A stretch of 18,381 nt of DNA from Funneliformis mosseae (GCA_910592005.1 CAJVPP010001695.1:1-18381), one strand, 5' to 3'; positions 8,788 through 18,218 are shown, counted from the first letter of the stretch. The notes: a model not told the origin generated them from the sequence alone. Numbers and translations: made by a program.

Positions 8788-11774
8788 CTAATGTGAAAAT
8801 ATACGCCTAAGATTTTCCACTAGTCTCTCAATGGTCTCTCCAAAAACATGCTTAATATTACGATCATCGACAATAATCACAAGATCACCATATTCATTTA
8901 ATCGAAACAATTCAGTTCTTTTGCCAGATCTTTTGCCAGCTCTACGTGGAAGTTCCACTGAAACATAAATATGTTTTCGATTTTTAATGAAAGTATTGAT
9001 TTGATTGTGTTTAGAGAAATCAGATATTTGGTAATTCTTGGTGTTTTCGGTGTAGTTCAAATCATAATCCAAACCAATATAATCTAATTTTTGGTCTTGG
9101 CCATACTCTTTCTCCTTCTCTTGGCCATACTCTTCCTCCTCCTCTTGGCCATATTCTTCCTCCTCCTCTCCTTCTAAGTTGTCCTCTTCATCAACTATGT
9201 CATCCTTCGGTAAATCAGCATTAAGACTAATTTTGAGGCGTTTAGGTTTCTTCTTTCTATCAGTTGGACATTCAATATATTGAAACCTCAAACATGATTT
9301 AATTAACTGATCTTTGACTTTTTTTTTCTTAATAGAAACACTACTAGAAACTGTACTGCCTACCGATAATAGCACCACATTTTGCTTATCATCCATGAGA
9401 GAAAGTACCACATCTGATCCTGAGCGCTGTTCTGGTTGAATTGCGTAAGAACTATAGGTCATAATATTTTTAACATATTGAGTTATATGAACGCTATCTG
9501 ATAGATTTGAAGTTGTAATAAACTTCATTGTGGGAGTGATCCATGAAGGAAGGTCAAATTGTTGTCCATTTTTCCATTTATCAAGTTCTTCTCGTATATA
9601 ACGATTGCGTTTCTCAATGATTGCCGTAATAAAGACCGCATCAAATTCATTGCCGATTGATGTAACGTTATTGAGCATGATGATGTTATCAACAAAGACA
9701 TCTATCATTTTTTTATTTCGTTTTTGCTCAAGAAATAATTTAATGCTGTCAATAAGGTAAGATTCAAACGATGAGTTTATTTCGATTTCATGATCAATTT
9801 TAGAATTATATTTGAGAACAATGCATACTGGTGATTGGCAAGGAATGATGCTGTGCTGGAGAAGTTCTATAGCTTCCTTGAACTCATGATGATAAAAAAC
9901 ACGATGTCTAAGAACGTCCATAATTGCTTTCTCTGAATGGAGATTATCCGCACCAAAATATTCACACGCGTTCGCCAAATAATCTGCCATGGAAGAGCAA
10001 ATTTCGTGTTGCCACAACGGAATAAGTTCTCGTAGCACTTGATCTTTTGTTTTACCATTTGATCTCGGCGTTGATATTAACAGTCGAACAAATGATGCGC
10101 AGTTTCGAGGTCGCCCCATGAGAAGATTTCCCAGGAGTTCGCGAGTTTCGGTTTTAACATGCTCAAGGTCAATTACGGCATCAAGGTTCCGCAAGACATC
10201 ATCAGGCGAGAGAAAGGGAAGTTTTAGCACAATATGAGTTTGCAAATTTGGATCTTTTCCAACAGAAGTGATAAGAGAAATTCCACTCGCCATATGCATG
10301 TATGTGCCAGCAAGAAGGCAGGTAACGGGAAATTGGAGAAGGTGCGCTACATAACCTTGCAAAAGATTCCAAGATTTGCCACGATTTGACCCTTTATATT
10401 TTCCATATTCGGATGAACATAAGACTTGCGACTCATCAAGTATTAAGGTTAGATTAGCTAATTTGAGACAAGCATTAATTTTCTTGATAAGTATAATAGT
10501 AGTATCAGGATCATATTTTCTAAGGCGTAAGATACTTCGAGTTTCAGAATCATTCATTTGAAGCTGTGCCAATAGCCATTCCTTTGGTGTTGAAACTTTT
10601 TCCTCAATAAACATCTTAATAAGTAAAAGTCCGCGTGAGAGTATTGCTATGTTTAACATGCGAAATGCATCAATTTGTTGACCATCGAGTTCAAACTTAG
10701 GTTTTATACGTCTGATTTCTTCAAGCTCTGTTATCAAATGGACGCCATAATACCCTATAATAGGAGAAAAATCAATATAGATTGACCAACGTTGCATGGC
10801 AATTCCGAATGTTGTCGATGTTTTTCCACCTCCTGAGACCCCGGCGAGAACGATTATGTCTTTCGGTCTTTCTTTAATCTTATCTTCCACAAAAGAAACC
10901 GTTTCTCTGAATTGTGGGTCATTATAGAAGGGATTGTGATAGTTCTCTCCGGATTTATTGTAAGAAGGGAGGCACAGATCAACGTTTGTGAAAGTTCGTT
11001 CGGTTATACCACGGGGCAAGCTTATTTTGAAAAAAGAGGGTGCCGTCCTCAGTTCAACATACGGATCATTTTGTGAAACTGTAGAGCCACTTTCTAATGC
11101 CTCAATGTCCCAAATCAAGGCGAGCGCGTCAATAAGTTGGTCAATTGAAAGAATATTCATGTGTGGAAAAGTCTTTATAACTAAAAAACAAGAGTGGACG
11201 TGAGCGAAAAATCGTTTAAAAGAACCAAACTCCTAATGCAACGAACCTTTGTTTTTAATTTCAATTTTAACTCCGTCAGGAATGACGTGCATCGGCGAAA
11301 CTAATGCAGTGAAATAAAAAGAAGTTAAAACACTTGAAATCCGCCTGTTATTGTCGATCGTAGACTTAAGCCTACAAAAAAGCCATTTTTGTTCGAGAGG
11401 TAAATCGTTAGGAGACACTCACCAATAGTGGCCGGAGGTTGTACGATGATGCGGATTTTTTTGGAGACATTACGCGCAAAAATGTCATCAATATTCTCAA
11501 ATGGTGTTAACTTTGTTCCTCCAAGCTCTTGTATAGTAGTATCTTCTTCATTTATATCACGAAATCTGCTTTCAAGTGTTTTCAGTTTAGGGTTATTGTA
11601 AGGAATATCCACCTTCCATAGGTACAACTTGTTGGCGTCAACATGTATTTCTTTGAAATAGTTCTTATTCTTCTCATAGATTATGTCCCTTAGGTTTGAA
11701 ACGCTCGTTCCTGCCTGACATGTAACTTCAAAAGCGCTCACAATTTCGTTACCTACCACAAAACAATATGCCAT
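8788..11774 (-). CDS. Crinkler-type effector-like protein: header + P-loop NTPase + REase-like module
   Basis: Exon 1 (11774-11423) starts at MAYCFVVGNEIV and encodes a ubiquitin-like CRN header of about 115 residues, with LYLWKVDIPY at 50-59 and the typical end IRIIVQPP at 107-114. The donor is G|GTGAGT at 11422; the acceptor TTTTTTAG ends at 11181 and joins in phase to the large exon (11180-8788), giving 914 aa. A P-loop NTPase follows: Walker A GVSGGGKT (231-238), Walker B LTLILDES (361-368), AGT sensor-like strand (408-410) and GRPR (473-476). The C-terminal part resembles the PD-(D/E)XK nuclease module of Crinklers (Glu590, Asp707), but the strand that should end in E/Q-x-K reads LLSVGST (721-727). 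An acidic insertion (777-814) and basic NLS-like stretches (758-767, 863-872) follow. No signal peptide is evident. CRN proteins usually act in host or self nuclei, and in mycorrhizal fungi some are linked to symbiosis. ATG 11774 is chosen because it sits just before the header and after a possible acceptor, TTTGCAG, in the 5' leader. Confidence 0.85.
9096..9167 (-). repeat. Three tandem 24-bp coding repeats (acidic)
   Basis: Three direct 24-bp units begin at 9096, 9120 and 9144, each containing CTTGGCCATA on the + strand. On the coding strand each gives an 8-residue unit ending in EYGQ preceded by Glu/Lys-rich residues. The middle and left-hand units differ at several positions; the middle and right-hand units differ at one base. 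They lie inside the CRN-type gene and lengthen its acidic insertion in frame, so the copy number can change without breaking the protein. Confidence 0.9.
11181..11422 (-). other. Intron region of the CRN-type gene with optional cassette exon
   Basis: The simple model is one 242-bp intron with donor GTGAGT and acceptor TTTTTTAG. A second acceptor, CACTGCATTAG, ends at 11301 and is preceded by a T-rich tract and a TTAAC branch-like motif. A GT at 11246-11245 (AAAG|GTTCGT) could serve as a second donor. That would leave a 54-nt exon at 11300-11247 between introns of 122 and 66 bp. Both routes keep the reading frame. Retention of the first intron would end translation after about 149 residues, giving a header-only protein. 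Confidence 0.6.
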
Positions 11775-12654
11775 GATATTGGTGGTATATCTGCAAACGC
11801 GAAAATTCGAGTTAAAAACAAGGGTCAAGAAATCAACCTTTCAATAAAATATCAAATAAAGACCTTTTGTATATTTTGTATACAATCTTGTATTTTCAGG
11901 TGGGAAAATTTCCTCGATTTCAGTTTGTACTGATGAATTCGCTTGATCGATATCGATTCATCGTATTTATATTAAATGATCAGGAGTTACGTTTTTGTGT
12001 GGTATAATGGTTTCGATCTATGATCTTGGTGAAACTTAGGTGGGGGTTCAGTTCTCGCTGAATCGGTTAACTTATTTAATTACGTAATTATGACAAAAGT
12101 CCTCACTATAAATAATACTGTTCGAAGCGCCAAAATGTTTGGTGAAGCCCAGAAAAAAATATAAATTCTAAGTTATGACTGGAATTCGTGCGCAGATTTG
12201 GTAATAACTTATGATGAATTTGCTATGTTGGCCGAAATTTAAGAATATTATTATTTAATCTAATGAACAACGCTTTAAACTTTATAGCAAAAATAGGGTC
12301 GTTTAATCATTCGAATGACATGCCAATATTGAACGTATAAAATGACGAAAAACAATTACAGAGCAATCTGGGGCTATTTATAAAGAATTTGGTGTGGGAG
12401 ATCTCATGTGATAATTTAGCCGTTACATTGGCTCGGAACTAATTTAACCGAATCACGAGAAAATTATGAATCTAGTTCTTTGAACAAGAAGACGTAATCA
12501 AATAAAAATGAATCCGATATTTTGTGCTATAAATCACTAAATCGGCTATAAACATTTAAATGGTTAGAACTGACCATCGATATGGTTTAAATCCTGTGCG
12601 ATAACTAATCTGCATTACAGATATAGTGATGAAACGCCAAAAATGTGGTATTCC
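11775..12654. other. Upstream region of the CRN-type gene and spacer to the hAT element
   Basis: No gene is recognisable beyond the leader. The region holds the TATA candidate, the 12-bp palindrome above and a perfect 14-bp palindrome TAATTACGTAATTA at 12077-12090. A tRNA-like pair of boxes near 12000-12056 does not fold into a tRNA. Confidence 0.5.
11963..11971 (-). promoter_or_regulatory. TATA-box candidate of the CRN-type gene
   Basis: TATAAATAC on the minus strand lies about 190 bp before the chosen ATG. A perfect 12-bp palindrome ATCGATATCGAT (11946-11957) lies just downstream of it. The leader may contain a small intron ending TTTGCAG about 15 bp before the ATG, which would explain the distance. 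Confidence 0.35.
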
Positions 12655-12692
12655 CAGGGTTGTAAAATTACCGTAAGATTCGGGATGTCTGT

Positions 12693-12729
12693 GTAAGTTA
12701 CGTAAGTTACATAAGTTACGGTAAGTTAC
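12693..12729 (+). repeat. hAT left subterminal GTAAGTTAC repeats
   Basis: Four 9-bp copies stand at 12693, 12702, 12711 (ATAAGTTAC) and 12721, almost without spacers, 38 bp inside the left end. hAT transposases often bind short subterminal repeats, so these are likely binding sites. Confidence 0.75.
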
Positions 12730-13008
12730 CGGTTACACGTTCCAAATTTAGAAATCTCATAGTTTATTTAAAAAAAAATATTTTTTTCACGGTTTTCTTC
12801 AAAAAAAATAATAATCGTTTTATTTTTTAAAATGTAACTAAATATTGAAATAAAATTTTACGATCGATTGATTATCTTCGAAATTGTGGCAAATATCTTA
12901 ATATGGTGAAGAAATTGGAATTTTCGCTATATTAAGATTTAATACTACCTTTTTGATTCAAAAATTTATTCCCCTTTTTCTAATTTTTTGAATACCGCGA
13001 GTAAAAAA

Positions 13009-14918
13009 ATGCCAAGAACCAAAGGAAATTTTTGGAATGAATTTGAGCAAATATCGAATGAAAATAATGAAAGTTCTGAATAATGGCAGTGTTTACATTG
13101 TGGTCAACAATGGGTTAAAAATGCAAGTCATTTATCCAAGCATTTAGAAAACTATAAAAAGTATCAGGATAGTTTAAATCAATCTGAACCTTTATTTTCA
13201 CCTCCACTAACAACAAAATGATGTAAAATGGGACAACAAATGATTCTTGATGGATATGCATATACTTTTAGTCAAAAAGATTAAGAAGAAATGGAAAAAC
13301 TTTAGTGCATGCCTTTTATTCAGCTAAAATTTCTTTTAATATAATTGATAATCCTGATTTTTGTATATTTCTTAAAAAAGCATGTTTAGCATTTAAGATT
13401 CCTTTACGACATAAATTATCAATCACCATTTTAGATGCAGAATACAACTCTTTAAAAAAAAATGTAGATGATGTATTAGAAAAAAAGGAATACTTATGTA
13501 TTACAAGTGATAGATGGTCAAACATAAAGAAAACTTCTATTATCAACTATATGGTTACAATTCCACAACCAATTTTTTATAAATCAATTCCTACACATGA
13601 AGAACAACATACCATGAAAAATATTTCAGCAGAAATTAAATAAACTATTAATGAAGTTAGTGAAAAAAAGGTTGTTACTATTATTACTAATAATACATCA
13701 AATATGAAAGCTGCATGGGAGATTCTTAAAAATGAATATTCACATAAGGTAATTATTAAAATATATTAATTAAATTAAATAAATAAAATCGTTAATAAAA
13801 AAATTTGTATATTTTAGATATTTTTGGGTTGTTGGGCTCACGGAATAAATTTATAGATTAAAGATATTATGAAACTTACTTGGTCTGAAAATTTACTTCA
13901 ATTTGCAAAATATATTATTAATTATTTTCGAAAATATCAAGTTCTTCTTGCTGTTTTACATCGATTATAAATGGAAAAATATGGTATACATATTGCATTA
14001 TTATTACCTGAACGAACACAATGGGGATCAGCATATTATTGTATTAGAAGTCTTATTAAAATAAAAGTTGCACTACTTAATACACTTTATGAAGAAGAAA
14101 TTGAAGTAGATTTACAAATAAAACAAAAAATTCTTGATGATTCTTTTTGGCAAAATTTAAGAATTTTATGTGATTTTCTTGAACCATTTGTAAAATTTAT
14201 TAATCAATTACAATCAGATCAACCAAGATTATCTACAGCATATTCAAATCTTCGAAAAATTGAACAATTAATCACACAAAATTCTGAAATACCTAATGAT
14301 GTTTAACAAAAGTCATGTGAATTTGGAAAGTCCCGATGGAATAATTTTCTTTATAATCCTATTATTATAGTTGCTTATAAACTTGATCCACAATATTATG
14401 GTGAAACACTTAATACTATACAATGGGATAGATTTTTAGAACATGAAATTATTCAGATGACACCTGAAAATGAACATGATGCTATTATTATAGAATATTC
14501 AGAATATGTAGGAAAGTTAGGAGGATTTTCTGAGAATCATTTATGGGGCAATTTAACTAAAAAACCAATTAATTGGTGGAAATTAGTTGCAAGACAATAT
14601 CCTGTATTAAGTAAAATTGCTCTTAAAGTGTTATCAATACTGGCAACTTCAGCAGCTAATGAACGTAATTGGTCAGTATTTGGGTTTATTCATAACAAAT
14701 TACGGAATAGAATGTTAGATCAAAAAGTTGAAAAATGTGTTTATTTTTATTGGAATATAAAGGTTATGAGAGAAATTAAAGGAAAAAAAAGAAAGAATAT
14801 AACAAGTGAATTAGAAAATATTGAAGTAGATAAAGATAATAATGATCAATTTAATAATTTTTTTATAAATAATTTTGATGTAAATGAATTAGATATTGAA
14901 AGTGATAATGATGAATAA
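13009..14918 (+). pseudogene. BED-finger hAT transposase, inactivated
   Basis: ATG at 13009 opens MPRTKGNFWNEFEQ, then a TAA at 13081 and a BED zinc finger (CLHCGQQW .. HLSKH). Stops follow (about 13219, 13282, 13303) and a one-base frame change near 13300 leads into HAFYSAKISFNIID. CITSDRWSN carries the first catalytic Asp; TNNTSNMKAAW carries Asn (13689-13691) where TDNASNM-like Asp is expected. A 69-bp phase-0 intron is evident at 13749-13817 (GTAATT..TTTTAG), with LGCWAHGINL after it. The frame then continues to 14918 with stops near 13857, 13968 and 14304. The C-terminal hAT dimerisation domain is clear (WWKLVARQYPVLSKIA .. LATSAANERNWSVFG), followed by an acidic tail. It would have excised and inserted the element, but is now dead. 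Confidence 0.85.
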
Positions 14919-15037
14919 ATAAATAAATAAATAACGTTTATATGTTTTATATATTATATAATTTTAATTTTCTTAATTTTGGTCAAAGTTAAATTAATGC
15001 CAGCCTATTAATAAAATATAACTTACATTATCTACTG

Positions 15038-15083
15038 GTAACTTACCGTAAGTTATATTGGTAAGTTATAAGGTGTAAGTTAC
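15038..15083 (+). repeat. hAT right subterminal repeats
   Basis: GTAACTTAC (inverted, 15038-15046), GTAAGTTAT (15048-15056), GTAAGTTAT (15061-15069) and GTAAGTTAC (15075-15083) mirror the left cluster. Unlike on the left, the copies lie in both orientations. Confidence 0.7.
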
Positions 15084-15138
15084 ATTTACAATCCTGGGTA
15101 AGCTCTAACAAAATTTTTTTGTTAATTTTTTTTTTTAA

Positions 15139-15987
15139 TTTTTTTTAAAAATAAAAACTAATATTCACTTAACTTTACAGACCAATTTGGATTCTTGGGG
15201 CATTAAGTCAAAGTTAAGCTTTATATTAATATTTTTTTTTAATTTTTTTTAAAAATAAAAATTAATATTCATCTATTAGAGAAATTTGTTAGTTTCTTTT
15301 TTTTATAATCTTAAAAACTAATACTAAACTTACCTTTGTAAGACAGTCTGGATTCTTGAAATTCTGGATTAGAATTGATCAGAGGTAAGAATTATTTAGT
15401 ATTTTTTTTTTAATCTTAAAAACTAACACTAAACTTATCTTTGTAAAATAGTCTAGATCCTTTAAGCTTTAGATTAGAATTGATCGAAGATAAATTCTAA
15501 TAAAGAATTATTTAGTTTTTTTTATTAATTTTAAAAAATTAAACTAATATTTACTTACCTTTATAAATGATCTAAAATCTATAAAACTTAGAATCTCAGA
15601 TCGGAGGTAAGTTTCTAATTAGAAAAATTTGTTAATTTCTTTTTTATAATCTTAAAAACTCACTAAACTTACCTTTGTAAGATGATCTGGATCCTTGAAA
15701 CCCTAGATTAAAATAAAATCAGAGATAAGTTTTAATAGAGAATTAATTATAATTTTTGTTAATTATAAAAATCAAACTAATATTAAACTTACTTTTGTAG
15801 ACCGATCTAGATCTTTGAAGCATTGAGTCAGAGATAAGCTCATAACAGAATATTTGTTAGTATTTTTTTTCTTTAATTTTTTTTTTAAAAAATCAAACTA
15901 ATATTTACTTACCTTTGTAAACTGATCTGAAATTTATAAATCTTAAAATCTTGAATCAAAAATAAGTTTCTAATTGGAGAAATTGTT
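15139..15987. repeat. Diverged tandem repeat array, units of about 105-125 bp
   Basis: At least six units share the order: T-run, AAAAACTAA-like start, ACTTACCTTTGTAAG, a GATCTGGATC-like core, then a GAGGTAAGTT-like end. Anchors lie near 15158, 15312, 15418, 15537, 15653, 15768 and 15890, with one shorter partial unit near 15256. Each unit carries the arms ACTTACCT and AGGTAAGT or close variants (exact at 15553-15560 and 15605-15612), so each could form a hairpin about 60 nt long. No coding frame is present. It resembles a minisatellite. Confidence 0.75.
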
Positions 15988-16084
15988 AGTTTGTTAGGTG
16001 ATAAAAAAGGAATAATGAATATTTTTTTTTTGTTTAGTTTGTTAGGTGATAAAGAAGGAATAAGGGAATATTTTTTTTTTTGTT
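15988..16084. repeat. 48-bp direct duplication
   Basis: AGTTTGTTAGGTGATAAA starts at 15988 and again at 16036. Both copies continue with AAGGAATAA and a T-run, with only a few differences. A short inverted repeat AGGAATAA / TTATTCCT (16087-16094 and 16105-16112) follows. It sits at the right edge of the longer tandem array and probably arose by slippage between T-runs. Confidence 0.75.
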
Positions 16085-16287
16085 ATAGGAATAATACTAA
16101 TATTTTATTCCTTTTTTTTATAGGTTAAATACCAGAGCTTCTAGAATATTTTATTAAACTTTTATATATTTATTTTATAAGTTATGTAACATTTTAATAA
16201 ATAGATCATTTTTTATATCTTTTGCACCTAATCATAAACAAAAAAAAATAATATTTGTATTTTTTATTTTTAATAAACACATATACA

Positions 16288-16431
16288 CAGGGTTGGGAAA
16301 TTAGTATAGTTAGTACAGCTTAGTACAGCTTAGTATAGTTAGTACACATAATAATTAATATAAAATTTAGTACAGTACAGTACAAGTACAAGGTCAAAAT
16401 TTGCCTAGTACATACAAATTTCCCAACCCTG
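16288..16431. mobile_element. hAT-type MITE with perfect target duplication
   Basis: CAGGGTTGGGAAATT (16288-16302) and its exact reverse complement (16417-16431) bound a 144-bp non-coding element. CATATACA stands directly on both sides (16280-16287 and 16432-16439), a perfect 8-bp target duplication as made by hAT transposases. The interior holds short TTAGTACAG/AGTAC repeats. It has no coding capacity and needs a transposase from elsewhere. Confidence 0.9.
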
Positions 16432-16435
16432 CATA

Positions 16436-17740
16436 TACAGTCCCCAGCGAAAAGAATAGCAATGGAAGACCGCATCTATTTTAGGCTGCAATTTCACCAC
16501 TTTCTGGATTTAGGCATTTGTTTATATGCTCAAATTGGACATTAAAACCTGAATTAAAAAGGTAAGTTAAAAAAATAAGGTTTGTTATTTGTTTTTATTT
16601 TGATTTTCTTTCTGAAACTATGCCAAGCTCTTTAAAATATAAAAAAATTCTGTTAAGTCACTATAGGATCAAAAAGTGCGTAATGCAAAAGAAATTTCTA
16701 ATTAATTGTGCATTTCTTTGCACACATTAAACAATATATCAGTTTACTAAATAAAACTGGCAAAATTTCTATTGGCCACTCTTCTGGCCATCCAAGAAAA
16801 TTGGCTTCAAATCAATATTGCTATATTGGAAAAATTCTGCAACATAATCATTTTACTATAGTAGGCAAACTTAAGGCAAAATTAGAAGAAAAAGATCCCA
16901 ACCTTGATGTTAATGAACGTACAATATGTAGCGAGCTTAGCAATCTTGGATATATTTTTATTCTTTCAAGAAAGGTTCCTTTTTTGACCTAAAAAGCGAA
17001 GGAATTTCATTTGTCTTAAGCATGTGATTATTCACAATACAACTGAAAAAAGTTGTTTTTTCTGATAAAATAATACTTCAGATATTTAGAAATACCATGT
17101 GTGCATGGTCTCATAATGCAGAACCAATTGCCTCTATGGTAAAGCATCTATTCAAGATTCATGTTTAGGTAGTGATTAGTATTAAAGGAAAAATTAGCAT
17201 TTATTTATTTACTGAAAATTTGAATTGTCATTAGTATCAAAAAATCTTAGACAACCATCTATATAACAATGCGAATATGTTATATAGATGCAGCTGAGCC
17301 TTCTAACAAGATAATGATCCAAAACACACCTCACACAATGTTCAAGAGGACTTGAAAAAACATCTTTCAGGATGAGTTCTTTTTTGGCCTTCATACAGGC
17401 CAGACTTAAACCTTATTAAAAATATTAAAAGGAAAGGTGAAGAAAAAGATTAAGTATTTAGTAGTAAAAAAAAAATATTACCTGCTATGTATTCTTTAAT
17501 ACAATTTGGTAAGAATAGGATGATCTTGATGATACCATGTTACTTCAGTACATCGAAAGCATGCTGAGCTAGGTTAAAGCATGTATTAATGTAGAAAGAG
17601 AATACATCAAATATTAATTAATAATATAAAAGTTGTTATTAGTATTGTTCTTATAAATAATAATAAAAAATATACATTAAAATAAAGTTTATACATACTG
17701 TTGAAATATGTTTCCGCTATTCTTTTCACCAGGAATTGTA
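16436..17740 (+). mobile_element. Second Tc1/mariner element
   Basis: The left end TACAGTCCCCAGCGAAAAGA (from 16436) and the right end, whose last 28 bases finish ..TTTTCACCAGGAATTGTA (17713-17740), are inverted repeats matching at 20 of 28 positions, both finishing on TA. The length is about 1.3 kb and it encodes a broken Tc1-type transposase. Its first four bases overlap the target duplication of the adjacent MITE. Confidence 0.85.
16620..17617 (+). pseudogene. Tc1-type transposase, inactivated
   Basis: ATG at 16620 opens MPSSLKYKKILL. A frame change near 16730 leads into a readable helix-turn-helix region (LLNKTGKISIGHSSGHPRKL). The first catalytic Asp is seen in VVFSDKIILQ (17064-17066) and the second in QDNDPKHTS (17310-17312, preceded by a TAA where Gln is expected). 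At the third, PDLNLIKN, Lys (17418-17420) replaces Glu. The spacing there is 35 residues if no indel is present. The end reads VKACINVEREYIKY, stop at 17615. Several other stops and shifts are present. Confidence 0.8.
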
Positions 17741-17882
17741 TTATATTTACAGTTACGTGTACATTCTTAATTCAGTATATTACTAGAATAATTAAAATAA
17801 ATTAAATTAAAAAAATTAATAAATTATCCTTTAACAATAACAATAATAAATAATAATAAGAATATATATTAATCTTGTTTAA

Positions 17883-18218
17883 TTATATAAAGTCTTTAAT
17901 TAATTCTTCCATATCATAATTATCATCATTATCTTTATCATCATCTGTTTCAATATATTTTTCGAATTTAGAAATATCTACATGATCGATAATAATAATT
18001 AGTTCTAAATTAAATTGTTTCACTATTTCTAATTCTTCTTCTATATCTATATTTACTACTCCTTCTTGTGCTCTTAAATTTAATAAAATACTTGTTTCAT
18101 CATCATCTTCAACTATTTCTTCGTAACTTTTACTTAAAGATGTTTCAACTATTTTGATAATTTCTTCTTCTTTTGTTAATTTATTATTATAATTTAATTC
18201 TTTTTTTATATTTCCCAT
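17883..18218 (-). CDS. Small acidic open frame, unknown function
   Basis: The ATG at 18218 opens MGNIKKELNYNNKLTKEEEI, and the frame runs 111 residues to TAA. It is strongly acidic, with EEIVEDDDETS, IDIEEELEIV and a C-terminal TDDDKDNDDNYDMEEL stretch, and it has alternating Ile/Leu that would suit helices. I do not recognise it. It could be the acidic C-terminal tail of a transposase, of the kind seen in pogo/Tigger-like genes, or a chance frame in AT-rich DNA. The upstream sequence to the window edge is AT-rich and gives no joined exon I could confirm. Confidence 0.35.
   Translation of the reverse strand: MGNIKKELNYNNKLTKEEEIIKIVETSLSKSYEEIVEDDDETSILLNLRAQEGVVNIDIEEELEIVKQFNLELIIIIDHVDISKFEKYIETDDDKDNDDNYDMEELIKDFI

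Larger units (their letters stand above)
12655..15096 (+). mobile_element. hAT DNA transposon, nearly full length, inactive
   Basis: The ends are CAGGGTTGTAAA (12655-12666) and TTTACAATCCTG (15085-15096), inverted repeats matching at 11 of 12 positions. The 8-bp flanks GGTATTCC and GGTAAGCT agree at 5 of 8 positions, consistent with a decayed 8-bp hAT target duplication. Inside are a BED-finger hAT transposase pseudogene and subterminal GTAAGTTAC repeats at both ends. The length of 2.44 kb is normal for a compact hAT element. The weathered target duplication and broken transposase suggest an old insertion. Confidence 0.85.

Noticed and set aside
11993..12065. tRNA-like A box (TGGTATAATGG) and B box (GGTTCAGTTCTC) with correct spacing of 45 bp
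   Set aside because: The acceptor arm and D arm do not pair, the T loop reads TTCAGTT rather than TTCRA, and no clean anticodon loop is visible. At best it is a decayed tRNA-derived sequence.
15139..16084. CRISPR-like array
   Set aside because: Units are too long and diverged, with no short constant repeats or unique spacers, and the genome is clearly eukaryotic.
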